From Larix sibirica (taxonomy: Eukaryota; Streptophyta; Pinopsida; Pinales; Pinaceae), in the NCBI GenBank assembly GCA_004151065.3, contig NWUY0300045790.1, forward strand, positions 1 to 14,984: 14,984 nt of DNA, written 5' to 3'. The notes under the pieces are model-generated. The model was not told the DNA's origin. It did not search any database and saw nothing but the letters and a program-made list of their open reading frames with translations. Shown piece by piece: positions 1 through 8,548 of this stretch (positions are counted from its first letter, which is position 1; each line of letters opens with the position of its first letter). The translations under genes were made by a program, and so were the position numbers.

Positions 1-1465
1 TAAGATTAGCCCCTAAAATTTTCCCTGTCTCCATGATGTCAAAAAATTCCAGAAAAAGATCCATAGTCCATCCATCTAGACTGGGGATTTTTTCTTTAGC
101 AAAAACCTGTAAAACTTTTTGGATTTCCAATCATGTTACTGGATTGAAGACCTCCTCTCCCTCCTGGATCGAGAAGACGTGAGGCATTTCTCTGATCACT
201 TTTATTTGTTCACCCACCACAACCACCTCAGGATCAAGATAGTATTTTTGGAAATGACTAATTGCTTCAACCTGTAAGTCCTCATGTTTGCTGATCCATA
301 CCCCTTCAACAATATTTAAAGACCAAATAGTGTTATGAATCCGCCTACTTTCTGCATACTTATGAAATTTTTTATTATTATTATCTCCCAATGATATCCA
401 CAGAGCACGACTCTTCAGGTGCCACGTCTCTTCATCCGATCTTAGTATTTTTAGTTTTATCTGCTCTAGATCCTGAAGGGTTGTTTTTAGATGAACAGGT
501 AGAATCCCGCCTAGATAATGATTGTGGATATCATCAATATTCGATTCAATCTTTGAAAGTTATGTTTTTAGACCCTTTTTCCTGATTCTTTCTCACTTTA
601 AGATTGCAGCTTTCAAATGACTTAGTTTTTTGACAAGATAATATGACTATGGATCGTTGGAGGAGTTCTCAAACCCCATCCATTCCCTCTGAACCAATGT
701 GATGAAGCCCTGTTCCTTATTCCATGTATGTTTGAACTTGAAGGGGAAAGAGTTCCTTTTATCTATAAAGTCCAATTCTAGAAATATCGGTTTGTGATCC
801 AATATATTTGAATTATCTATCCAAGATCGATATCTATGAGCAACTTCTACTAAAGAATTCCCCATCAAGTAATGGTCCAATCGCTTGGATACCCTGTCAG
901 GACCTTGCCTACAATTGCACTCAGTAGAACCAAGCGGAAGTGGTTCGATATCAGTTAGACCCGCTGCTATAAAGAAATCCATGAAAAAATTACATAGAGG
1001 ATCTGTTCTAGCGGAGGATCCCCATATTTTAACAACAGATAATGAAAAATTTAAGTCTCCCATGAGCACCAGGTTTTTTAAATCTAGTAATCCCAAGTCG
1101 CCAGCTGTTTCCCAATAGTACTAATGGTTTTGATATGGTGCATAACAATAAATAAAGTTCATAACCCCTGCAATACTAGATAAACAACCCGTTAACTTGA
1201 TTCCTAAAGCATATACATTTGCTGAGAGGTTGCAGGTTTTGGGGTTCTAGGCCGATAGAATTCCGCCTGAGATACCCACTGCCTCGGTTGAGACTACTGC
1301 CTAGTCCCCCTTGAGTTTGCAAAATAAATACCAAGCACAATCCACTGAGACCATTGTTTCCTGTAAAAATATCATATTTGGTTTCTCTTTCACCAGTAAA
1401 CGCTTGAGGGATAATATTTTATGAGGGCCCCCAATCCCTCTAATGTTAAGGGACATAATAATCAT
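1..1465 (-). pseudogene. LINE ORF2 N-terminal part: APE endonuclease, linker and start of reverse transcriptase
   Basis: ORF2 nicks the target DNA and copies the element RNA into it. Codons 1-260 are the apurinic-type endonuclease: MSLNIRGIGG at the start, the catalytic Glu in IFLQET (codons 32-37), YCYAPYQ (107-112), GDLNFSLS, SKRLDHYL, and LDHKPIFLEL where an SDH motif is expected (Ser replaced by Leu, His kept). The linker holds LKSRALWISLGDNNNKKFHK followed by AESRRIHNTIWSL, the hallmark segment between endonuclease and RT. The RT begins near IPSLDGWTMDLF, usually SPGxDGW, at about 30-60. In-frame stops lie at 1303-1301, 1249-1247, 1123-1121, 649-647, 595-593, 562-560 and 133-131; the first four are TAG. 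No frameshift is needed over about 488 codons. The left edge of the window truncates the gene. Confidence 0.92.
1462..1465 (-). other. ORF1 stop / ORF2 start overlap (ATGA)
   Basis: The ORF1 frame ends with codons AAG AAA TGA and the ORF2 ATG (1465-1463) overlaps that TGA (1464-1462) by two bases. ORF2 then reads MIIMSLNIRGIGG, the expected first strand of an APE endonuclease, which supports this start. A second ATG three codons on (MSLNIRG) is an alternative start. Such an overlap suggests ORF2 translation by termination-reinitiation; that is inference. Confidence 0.75.
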
Positions 1466-2420
1466 TTCTTAACCCTCATGAGGGCTTTTATATTTCTAAG
1501 TTCCCTCTTGGAGTTAGTAGATAATGATATATGTTCCACTGCAGTAGATAGATTGGGGTTCGATCCATCGACGATCAGTAATTTATTCTTCCTGACACTC
1601 CTCGTTTTTATAGGGGAAAAATTATGTGCCAGTCCACCCTCACATATCCATTTTGAAAATTGCAAATCATTTGGAGGAGGATGCAAGTAATCAGATAACT
1701 GAACAGGTTCAGTGTCCACGGGGACATTGCCAATGTAGGTGATAAGTGGAGGGTTTTTGGAAATCTCACGATATGAAGGTTTGAACTATGAGGACACAAT
1801 GGCCAAGGAATATGGGTTATGTGCTAGTTGAGAGCCCTCCCCATTGTCATTCAATGGTTTTGTTGATAGTTCATGAAGACTAAAGGTTTGATTTGGATCT
1901 CTGCCCAACTCAAAGGATGGAGTCCGAGGGAAACCTGTAGGGTTTTGTCCCGTAGTTTTAGGAATTTCTGGCAAGGTCGATGATGCGATTTGGGGAATCA
2001 CTACTTTTGGATTAGTTTCCCGGGACTGTGTTGATGGATGCGAAATAATCCCCTGTATGGTTTCCTCACAGGTCCTCAATTTTGTAGTATTAAGTTCCAG
2101 GGCATCCACCTGTACCCCCTGATAAAAATATGGACCCCCCCAATGATTTCATCCCCAATCCTAGGACCCTTTTCCTCTAGAGCCAACAAAATTTGCTTGT
2201 CTACATCTGATAATGTACCAACAAATTCAGGAACCAAGTTTTGAAGCTTACCGATTAAAGAGGACAAGTCAGTCACCTTATCTGGCTTATCAATGGACGA
2301 TGAATGGTCATGCATAACTTGTGCTTCATATGACCCATCTGATCCATACCCGCTATCCAATGTCCATGCAAAGATGCCATCTGAGGATCCATCTGCATCC
2401 GATTATGTTCTTGTCTCTGT

Positions 2421-2462
2421 GCATTTCCTCCATAAATGACCCACAACTATGCATCGAGAGCA
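2421..2462 (-). other. CCHC zinc knuckle of LINE ORF1
   Basis: The residues C-X2-C-X4-H-X4-C are all intact in CSRCIVVGHLWRKC. This retroviral-type knuckle binds single-stranded nucleic acid and is usual in plant LINE ORF1. It follows the DYWGLSFK segment, the expected position just after the gag-like domain. Confidence 0.9.
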
Positions 2463-3407
2463 TTTGAACGATAGCCCCCAATAGTCTATTATTTTAATGA
2501 ATTTCTTCCCTCGCCATTCAATTTTGATTTTTTCCAATAACCCTTTAGACATGTCAATCTCCACCATTACACACCCAACCATATGGTCCATACCTTTAAG
2601 GGAATCATCATTAATGTGTAGAAATTTTTCGATATGATTGGCTACGGCCACAAAGGCCTCCTTGTTTTAGAGAACTAATAAGAAGCCCGGTAGGTGTACC
2701 CAAAGGTGTCGGAACCTGATTCGCTCAAGGTTTGGGTCGAATCCTGTATGCCATCGAGTGAGCATGAGGCTTCCGTTTCCTCTCATCCAAGTTTCCCATA
2801 GAATAAGAGATGCATGCTCTTCCAACCTAAAATAGAAGCCATACCACTCATTTTTCAGGATTAAAATCTCAGGTTTATAACCAATAAGTGTGGACCATGA
2901 AGCAACGACCCAATGGTTTATATCACAGGGGTTCATTTCCCTATAACTAAACTTCCCGAAAAGACCTTTCAGGGATAAAGCTGCTATCCCCTCCAGACCT
3001 ATATTACTTCCAATGGTCATACTATCACTCTCTTTGCGCAGGTGCCACTTCCTGCATCTGTGGACCAAACATACCCGCCTTAAATAACTAGACCGATGGT
3101 AACGGTCTATAAATTTACCATTGTTTGGAATATTAACTAGAGCCCTAGAATTGTCATGGGGAGCCACGTTAGTGGCCCTAGGAACTTGAGTCCTAGATAG
3201 CAATGTGTCTCCACTTATTACATTTCCTTGAGGCTTAACACCTATTGTGTTAGGTTTAAGGATGTCCTTTGTAACTTGTTCCTTCCATAATACCCTATAA
3301 TATTCATCTGTCTTTTGTAGAATCTCCTGTTCCCACTACTTGTCAGATTGACATTTAATGTTTACAATAGAACCCTCCCCCACATAAAACCCATGATTGT
3401 TTTCCAT

Positions 3408-3860
3408 TCTCACTTCCACCCATAAACAACACGTTCTTTTAGACCCCCTCTGTTCAGTTCCCCCAATCTATCAGGTAAAACACACCCATGGTTATGTTTA
3501 CCAATTGGGTAGAAACTCCCTGAAACATATCAAAACCGGGATGATAATAAATCACTGTCATCGTGAATATCTTGTGAGGAGTTCACAACGCGCCTTGATT
3601 CTTACCTAGGTATTCAGATAAAAGACCCCATTTTTAATAGGCTATTCCAAGACAAGTTTACTTGACAACTGATACCCATTCATTCCTTGGCCTCAATAGA
3701 AAGCACCCCCATATGATATTGACCGTCCATTTCAGGTGATTTATTGCCGAGTTCTGAACCACCTACTAGCTTCAAGCACCAATGTGGCACAGGGCATTTA
3801 CCACACCATTGAGACAACTAACGATTTGGCATTTGGCATTTGTTATGTTTAGCGTTTTTA
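3408..3860 (-). other. Probable LINE 5' UTR and upstream flank
   Basis: The ORF1 frame can be read upstream of the ATG to about 3470, where TGA and TAG close it, so 3407 is the best start. A 33-codon frame (about 3561-3460, minus) is too short to judge. I see no second promoter or repeat that fixes the true 5' end of the LINE. At 3825-3840 the motif GGCATTT is repeated (GGCATTTGGCATTT). Confidence 0.4.
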
Positions 3861-4667
3861 AGAAGTTAACTAATCTTTTTATTTATTTAGTGGTTAAATT
3901 ATCTTTTTATTTATTTAAAGGAAAAATAATTTAGATTTTTTTACTATAATTTTAAGATTTTGATGTACAACTATATTATTAAATTTGATTGATGAGTAAT
4001 TCCGATGGTTATACTTTATTTCTTTATATCTATACAAACTCTTAATAAATTAGAAACTGTTTTAAATCACACTTTATAACCAAAAATTATTTTAATAAAT
4101 CATCCTTATCAACTGTAAACCAAATGCCACAATTTAAATAGTATCCACTACCAACCAAATGTCCCATCTCATCATTACAAGAATTACAAAAAAATCATAT
4201 AATATCCGGAACCAAACCACCTCAACCACCAAAACTTTAGCCAATCTTTAAATATGGATACTCAAAATTGATAATATCAACGGATTTAGTGATGATTCAA
4301 CATCAATTTGTTTCTCTAAATTCTAGCTGTTATCCAACTCTAAATTAGCTATGTTTTTAAGTGATTTGGACTTAAACCTAGAAAGGCAATGTGTCGTGTC
4401 ATATATAAGCTATGGTCATCGCATTTGCTTTTTGACCAGTCATCTAAGATATGTTTTTGGATTATTTGAGTTGGTATGGTGTCATTTTCATATATAAGCC
4501 ATGTAATGGCATCTTCGTATAAATCAATTACACACATTACATTACTTACTTTGTTGTTGTTGTTTATAGTATATTAAATATTATCATATGTGAATCTTAA
4601 AAATTATGTTACTTAACATTTTTGTTTTAAAAGGTGTAACGAGTAGTTGATATGAATTCATATTTAA
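3861..4667. other. AT-rich spacer without recognisable genes
   Basis: About 800 bases of very AT-rich DNA with frequent stops on both strands. It holds a short imperfect direct repeat at 3865-3917 and two similar snippets, CATATATAAGC near 4400 and 4489. A 62-codon frame on the minus strand (4537-4349) has no recognisable domain and I do not accept it as a gene. Confidence 0.5.
3865..3917. repeat. Direct repeat, 25 bp x 2 with 28-bp period
   Basis: The segments 3865-3889 and 3893-3917 differ at two positions and share ATCTTTTTATTTATTTA exactly. This looks like a slippage or small tandem duplication. Confidence 0.8.
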
Positions 4668-4910
4668 AGTTGTTTTGAAAAATATGTTAATTATTAATTG
4701 TGTTTGAAACTGTACAGATTAGTTGATACCATAAGTACTTCATTGTGAGAAGTATGTTGTTAGCTCTTAATTAAAAAGGAATTTATATAATAAGTATTTT
4801 AGTGTTAGAAGTATGTTGTTAGCTTTCAACTAATAAGGAATCTATATATTTGATTAAATTGTTTGATATGTTGTTAGTTCTCAACTAAAATTTATATGTT
4901 TATTTTTTAT
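4668..4910. repeat. Degenerate ~57-59 bp tandem repeat (region X, copy A)
   Basis: The word TATGTTGTTAG recurs at 4753, 4812 and 4867, each followed by a version of CTCTCAACTAATAAGG. This gives three decayed units with periods of 59 and 55 bases. A related sequence lies at 10331-10450 and resumes at about 10757. In the longer copy it sits between the LINE reverse transcriptase and RNase H regions, so it may be inserted DNA or an unrecognisable part of ORF2. Confidence 0.7.
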
Positions 4911-4964
4911 TATCGATTTTCATAAAACAAATTGATTTGTTTAGTTAATTATATATTGTTAATG

Positions 4965-5765
4965 TTTTTCCAAAATGGTGAATGTTATTGAACCCATCCC
5001 TTATTTTAGAAATCCTTTACCACTTGATCAAAGAGATATCTCCTTAGTCCTTCTTGTCCTTCCACACAAAGTTGATACACTTTATATTTTTGGGGGATGT
5101 ATGATAAGGAATGCTAATACATTGGAGTGGCCTTAAGAATAGATTTTATAAGAGATAAATTCCCTCCAATAGACAAACACCTTGTGCCCCAACCTATAAT
5201 CCTTGTTTCCACCTTCTAATAAAGTCACTCCCAACCCTAAACCTGAAAGCCCTCAACTTGAAATGGAAGAATCTAAATTATCAATATTTTTTTCCTCTCA
5301 TTCAAACTATTACAATAAATAGAAGATTTTTGTAACTTGACTTCCATGCCAATCCATAGAGATTCAAGGCTTGCTTTAATAATTCAAATTCCTTTATAGA
5401 AATAGCACCAAACAATACAACATCATCAACACTCAAAAGTGAAACAAACATATAACACCCCCTATTTTCATACCTTTCAATCCGCACAAGATCTTATTAA
5501 CCTAATTAAATCTTCAATAACAATGAGAAAAAACAATGAGATAATGGGAATCCTTGCCTTAAAATCTCAAAGGGCCCGAAGAATTGAGAAGTTAATCCAT
5601 TAACTGTCATTGGAATGGAAGAAGAGTTGAGACATCCCTCAATCTAATTGACAAATAATACACTAAACCTGGTGGGCATAAGATGAGGCTCAGATGCATC
5701 CAATTGACCATGTTCAAAGCCTTATATAGGTATAACAATAAATTTATATAACCCTTCAAAGTTTT
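4965..5765 (-). pseudogene. LINE reverse transcriptase fragment, copy A (decayed)
   Basis: Read on the minus strand from about 5710 downward, this piece holds the second half of a LINE reverse transcriptase. It has an FNxIEGCLNSSSI block, ILRQGFPLS (the RQG motif), and SVDDVVLFG (catalytic Asp-Asp at 5427-5422; Ser replaces the usual Phe/Tyr before VDD). Beyond it comes the post-RT segment with LEGIYLL and FVWKDKKD, ending near HFGK at about 4975. It is colinear with copy B (10855-12125) but lacks the N-terminal part of the RT, about 330 bases relative to B at the junction near 5750. The longest open stretch is 61 codons (5487-5302). Its high-coordinate end abuts the LTR at the same junction sequence as in copy B. 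Confidence 0.85.
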
Positions 5766-5781
5766 TTATATAATTGCTTTT

Positions 5782-5808
5782 TATAATAATAATAATAATA
5801 ATAATAAT
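5782..5808. repeat. (TAA)n microsatellite
   Basis: About nine tandem ATA/TAA triplets lie near the left end of LTR copy A. They are absent from the equivalent place in copy B (about 12150), so the run expanded after the copies separated. Confidence 0.9.
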
Positions 5809-5922
5809 GGAGTGACACATACTAGCTAAGGACATGACCTAACCAAGGGATATGACCCATTAACCATAGCGATTAGTTAATAAGTATAAGCATACTGTCA
5901 CATGGCATTGTATCACATGTTA

Positions 5923-5935
5923 TATCATCCATCTT
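5923..5935. repeat. Target-site duplication, left copy
   Basis: TATCATCCATCTT pairs with TATCATCTATCTT at 7410-7422, with a single C/T difference. Together they bracket the nested LINE. Confidence 0.9.
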
Positions 5936-5943
5936 TTTTTTTT
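5934..5943 (-). other. Poly(A) tail of the nested LINE (T10 on the plus strand)
   Basis: Ten T residues directly follow the left target-site duplication (the first two may belong to it). They are followed by AACAGTAATGAG, the complement of the LINE 3' end. This fixes the minus orientation of the insert. Confidence 0.85.
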
Positions 5944-6198
5944 AACAGTAATGAGAAACAATATTGTATTAAATAGAGAGTAATTTACAAAAATCCCTTC
6001 CTTGAAGGGTGGACCATAGCCTGGACAATGAGATTTCCAGAATTGAAAAAATAAGTTGTTCAGTCATGGATATTGTTACTTCTAACTCTTCATATCTACT
6101 ATATTTTACTGAGTAAATCCTGAAAAATTGGTTACATATATAAATGCAATAAAATAAAATAAAACAAAACATGAAAGTATGCATCATCATTCCTGGAA

Positions 6199-7003
6199 TT
6201 AAGCAGGAGGGATTCCTTCATGTGTCTGCGAGTCATCTTCCATCAGAGAGCTGTCTTCACGCTGATTTTCTGGGTCCCCTGGCTCTGAATGCTTCCCGAG
6301 TTCTTCCTTCAGGCCCCTCAACGAGTCTTCCATTTGAACCAAATGAGCCTCAATCCTGTCATTTTCGCTTTGCAAAGTATCAAATAACTGCCCTTCAGAG
6401 AACAAGAAGTGCTTAAGGCCTTCAAAGTTGGCCTACTGATGGTCTTTTATACCCTTGACATCTTTCTGCATTTCTTCCAGCTCACTGGCATGGACGCGGA
6501 AATTGGTTTCCACATCCTCCAATATTGAGTCCATCCGAGTAAGGTCCAGACGATTTGTCTGCTTTTGTCCAGAGCAGCTTTGGAGACTTCAAAGGCGTTG
6601 TGAGCATTCTTCCTGATATCCTGATGAACCACCTTAATCTCCTGAAGATCCTTCATCATATTATCCATATTCATCCCCCTGTTAGCTGAGATAGACCAAG
6701 GAAGAAATTGTAGACCGGATTTGAGAAACACCTCATCGCAAGTGAGAGTTTCGATACCCAACACCACCATTTGAAAGATAATACCTTCTCCCAGATATGA
6801 ATCGTGTGAACGAGAGCCTCGAGAGTTCTACATAACTTCGCATGCTTCCATATCCCCGCCACAACTACCTCCAGTAATACGAATGAAGGTTGTCCGAGGG
6901 AGAGATTTAAATCTCGATCTGTGGTGGATTCCACTTGTCCAATGAAAGAGAGGGTACCTTTGCATGCTCGCCCCCTTAAAGTAGGTAGAATATTTGATCA
7001 AAA
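6199..7003 (-). pseudogene. C-terminal coiled-coil extension of LINE ORF2 (decayed)
   Basis: Downstream of RNase H the minus strand keeps a polar, heptad-like protein. One frame covers 7016-6550 with a TAG near 6828 and includes MNMDNMMKDLQEIKVVHQ and AFEVSKAALDK. A one-base frameshift near 6550 leads to MDSILEDVETNF, ASELEEMQKDVKGIKDH, a TAG at 6435-6433, then LFDTLQSENDRIEAHLVQME and SLRGLKEELGKH. The acidic end closes at a TAA (6201-6199). Leu/Ile/Met spacing suggests a long coiled coil, followed by a disordered acidic tail. Function is unknown; self-association or RNA binding by ORF2 is inference. It could also be a separate downstream reading frame rather than part of ORF2. Confidence 0.7.
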
Positions 7004-7408
7004 TCAAGGGGACCATTTGGTGTGGGGGGGGTCTTGGTTCAAAACAATGAGCCCTTCTCTTATCCTAACACCTTGGTTTTCCATGGTGTCAGCCTCCACA
7101 TTGTTGTGCCTTAGAATGTGATAGAATTGGATGCTGGAGATGTCGCTAATGATAGAGACAATTCTGTTTTGAATTCTATTCAGATTTTTGGTGTGGCCTT
7201 TTTGAATGTTTATCATTTTTTGGATAACAATCATGGAGTCTTCAAGGATAGAATATTGTTCTATATGCAGGGAGACCATTATTTCAACCCCCTAAAGGAG
7301 GGCCTCCCATTCAACTTGGTTTTTTTTTCTCCTTCCTAATCCCCACGCATACTAGAATAGCTTGTTACCTCCAGGGTCATAAATGACCCCTCCCACACCT
7401 GCCACCCC
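7004..7408 (-). pseudogene. RNase H domain of LINE ORF2 (5'-truncated, decayed)
   Basis: RNase H removes the RNA strand of RNA:DNA hybrids. The frame starts at the insertion edge with GVAGVGGVIYDPGG (the strand after the first catalytic Asp, which is lost), then YAWGLGRRKKNQVEWEALL with the catalytic Glu. ILEDSMIVIQK follows with the second Asp, then FYHILRHNNVEADTMENQG with the last Asp, and finally IREGLIVLN. Three of the four D-E-D-D residues are present. In-frame TAG stops lie at 7354-7352 and 7294-7292, and the frame then stays open for 91 codons to a TGA at 7006-7004. Some plant L1 elements are known to have gained an RNase H after the RT; the position here agrees. Confidence 0.88.
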
Positions 7409-7409
7409 T

Positions 7410-7422
7410 TATCATCTATCTT
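7410..7422. repeat. Target-site duplication, right copy
   Basis: TATCATCTATCTT is identical to the uninterrupted site in LTR copy B (12254-12266) and matches the left duplication at 12 of 13 bases. Confidence 0.9.
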
Positions 7423-7520
7423 ATTTGTTATTAAATATGTATTTAAATCCTATATGGATTTTGACCTATTGTCCTTCTTATGTTGGATATTTTGTAGTAA
7501 ATGAAATATCTTTCATTTCA

Positions 7521-8095
7521 ACCTCCTCTAGGTTCAATCATATGATCTTAGAAAATAAAACATGTGTTTTATCCCTTAAACCCACTCAAACTATAACATC
7601 ATTAAACATATGAAAAATAAGGGTTTTCATAGGTCTACATAGTTTTGGCTAGGGATTAGAAGTCATAGAAGGGTGGGGTGTCAATGGTCCTAGCATGATG
7701 AAAGAAGACTTGGAGTTGGTAAACTACGGGGGAAGACAATGACACAAGCCCTACCTCTATCTTCAGGTCATGTCAGGAGCTCACGAAGATATGGAAAGTA
7801 ATAAAGGATTAAAGGTATTAATGGCTCTAGTAGATGTGAACTTAGNATAAGGAAAAATCATGCTACAATGACACCTTATCAACATCCTAATCACAAGAGT
7901 CAATACTTCAACCAATTAGTATATCAACATCACTTCAAAGTTCCAAACAAAAGCAATTGTCCTATAATCCGAAGAACATTAATGCTAATATAATTGGGTC
8001 TCAACATAAAAGTTCACCTTGGGACCCCTATAAGTGCATTGTTCCATAAGGGATCAAATTAGGGTGGTTAGACCCTTTCACAACTTGACAATTTT
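7521..8095. other. Unassigned spacer between LTR copy A and LTR copy C
   Basis: No gene or domain is recognisable in about 575 bases; all frames are interrupted. One ambiguous base (N) lies at 7846. The right part (from about 7890) probably belongs to the internal region of the LTR element that ends at 8245, but I cannot show it. Confidence 0.45.
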
Positions 8096-8234
8096 ATTCA
8101 ACACTTAGAAGATCATATTGTCTTGTATCATCCACCATCACAATTTTCAATAACAAAGAGTCTTGAGAAAGCATTACAAGCTAGAACAAGAATTTTTTTT
8201 TTCCAAAAATAGGCTTTGAGGACGAAGCATTTCT
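8096..8234 (+). pseudogene. Probable C-terminal remnant of an LTR-retrotransposon polyprotein
   Basis: A plus frame from 8096 reads QFSITKSLEKALQARTRIFF and stops at TAG 8210-8212. It resembles the P(I/M)TRSRAKxLQxAL tail at the end of many plant Ty3/gypsy polyproteins. Just after it, GAGGACGAAG (8218-8227) matches the gaggacga words that commonly precede the polypurine tract in that group, and a purine run with a TG-starting LTR follows in the right place. The match is short and by memory of the family, so this is a suggestion; a Copia element is not excluded. Confidence 0.4.
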
Positions 8235-8245
8235 AAAGGGAAAGG
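8235..8245 (+). other. Polypurine tract
   Basis: AAAGGGAAAGG is an uninterrupted purine run three bases before a TG that opens the LTR at 8249. It would prime plus-strand DNA synthesis in an LTR retrotransposon. Confidence 0.6.
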
Positions 8246-8248
8246 CAA

Positions 8249-8532
8249 TGTTATGTATATAAAAATAAACATTGTTCATAAATGTATACCTAAACTATAG
8301 AACTTAGGATAATAAGTTATAACTATTAAAAGATCCATCACATAAAGACATAGCTTTACGTGAGAGGTCACATTGAGGCCCATAAAAAGCCAAGGTCACT
8401 CATCATTGTATATCATATCATTCATTCATATTTTATTCAATTATTTAAATATTATTTTGTCCGTTGTGGATTTTGACCTATTGTCCTTCTTATGTTGGAT
8501 ATTCCTTAGTGATTGAATTATTTTCCGTTTCA
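8249..8532 (+). mobile_element. LTR copy C (284 bp, TG...CA)
   Basis: The segment begins TGTTATGTAT directly after a polypurine tract and ends CGTTTCA just before a primer-binding site. The last about 95 bases, including GACCTATTGTCCTTCTTATG, match LTR copies A and B closely; the left part is diverged. A TATA-like TATATAAAAATAA lies at 8256. Being preceded by a polypurine tract and followed by a PBS, it acts as the 3' LTR of one unit and the 5' LTR of the next, a tandem LTR arrangement. Confidence 0.7.
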
Positions 8533-8534
8533 TT

Positions 8535-8548
8535 TGGTATCAGAACCA
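8535..8548 (+). other. Primer-binding site for initiator tRNA-Met (copy C)
   Basis: TGGTATCAGAACCA matches the usual plant PBS TGGTATCAGAGCCA at 13 of 14 bases and lies two bases after the LTR-ending CA. The mismatch is a G-to-A transition. Confidence 0.9.

Larger units (their letters stand above)
1462..3407 (-). pseudogene. LINE ORF1, gag-like nucleic-acid-binding protein with CCHC zinc knuckle (decayed)
   Basis: ORF1 of a plant LINE normally makes an RNA-binding protein that packages the element's RNA. The ATG at 3407-3405 opens a frame of about 648 codons. The N-terminal half has the DUF4283-like pattern: WETWMRGNGSLML, then RWHTGFDPNLE, then WVHLPGF (ending near 2670). Next comes a VEIDMSKGL/IEW/DYWGL block and a perfect CX2CX4HX4C knuckle (CSRCIVVGHLWRKC, 2462-2421). 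The C-terminal part (2360-1462) is polar, Ser/Thr/Pro-rich and without a known fold. Damage: in-frame stops at 3338-3336 (TAG), 2669-2667 (TAA), 2405-2403 (TAA) and 1788-1786 (TAG), and a frameshift near 2110-2140 beside a run of seven G. The frame ends in RVKK and a TGA overlapping the ORF2 start. The knuckle makes ORF1 certain; the DUF4283 assignment is by pattern. Confidence 0.88.
1..3480 (-). mobile_element. 5' half of an L1-type LINE (ORF1 + ORF2 N-terminal part)
   Basis: One non-LTR retrotransposon reads right to left: probable 5' UTR, ORF1 (3407-1462), ORF2 (1465 to the window edge). The order gag-like domain, CCHC knuckle, APE endonuclease, linker, reverse transcriptase is that of plant L1 elements. 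The element continues beyond base 1, where the rest of the reverse transcriptase should lie. The 5' boundary is not sharp; recognisable coding starts at 3407, and no target-site duplication can be paired because the 3' end is outside. ORF1 has four premature stops and one frameshift, and ORF2 has seven stops, so the copy is dead, but the frames are otherwise long and colinear. Confidence 0.9.
5936..7409 (-). mobile_element. Nested 5'-truncated LINE insertion (RNase H, coiled-coil tail, poly(A))
   Basis: The insert is flanked by 13-bp direct repeats: TATCATCCATCTT (5923-5935) and TATCATCTATCTT (7410-7422), one mismatch. LTR copy B carries the single uninterrupted site at 12254-12266, an empty-site control. 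At the low end a T-run (5934-5943) is the poly(A) tail of a minus-strand element. At the high end the sequence begins abruptly inside an RNase H domain, the usual 5' truncation of LINEs. The contents in transcription order are RNase H (7408-7004), coiled-coil region (to 6199) and about 255 bases of 3' UTR. The terminal 40 bases resemble the LINE 3' end at 12665, so both belong to related families. Confidence 0.92.
5778..7520 (+). mobile_element. LTR of a plant LTR retrotransposon (copy A), split by a nested LINE
   Basis: Segments 5778-5935 and 7410-7520 together match LTR copy B (12147-12350) with the same order of words: GATTAGTTAATnAGTATAAGCATA, then GTCCTTCTTATGTTGGATATT, then a CATTTCA end. 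Without the 1474-base insertion the LTR would be about 270 bases. It ends in CA at 7520 and is followed by ACCTCC rather than a primer-binding site, so this is the outer end of a 3' LTR or a solo LTR. The start is less certain because a (TAA)n run replaces the TGTTAT seen in copies B and C. Confidence 0.7.

Noticed and set aside
391-585. Plus-strand frame inside the LINE ORF2 linker
   Set aside because: It is antisense to clear ORF2 coding (LKSRALWISLGDNNN region), so it is a shadow frame. The same holds for plus frames at 885-1118, 1421-1690, 2038-2244 and 3397-3609.
3826-4135. Possible MITE bounded by inverted TGGCATTTGG / CCAAATGCCA
   Set aside because: Only ten bases pair, flanks do not match, and no duplication is seen; GGCATTT is also locally repeated, so chance is likely.
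4349-4537. 62-codon frame on the minus strand
   Set aside because: It has no recognisable domain, sits in AT-rich spacer and has no partner elsewhere in the window; length is within chance.
6171-6416. Plus-strand 81-codon frame
   Set aside because: It is antisense to the coiled-coil tail of the nested LINE and has no domain of its own.
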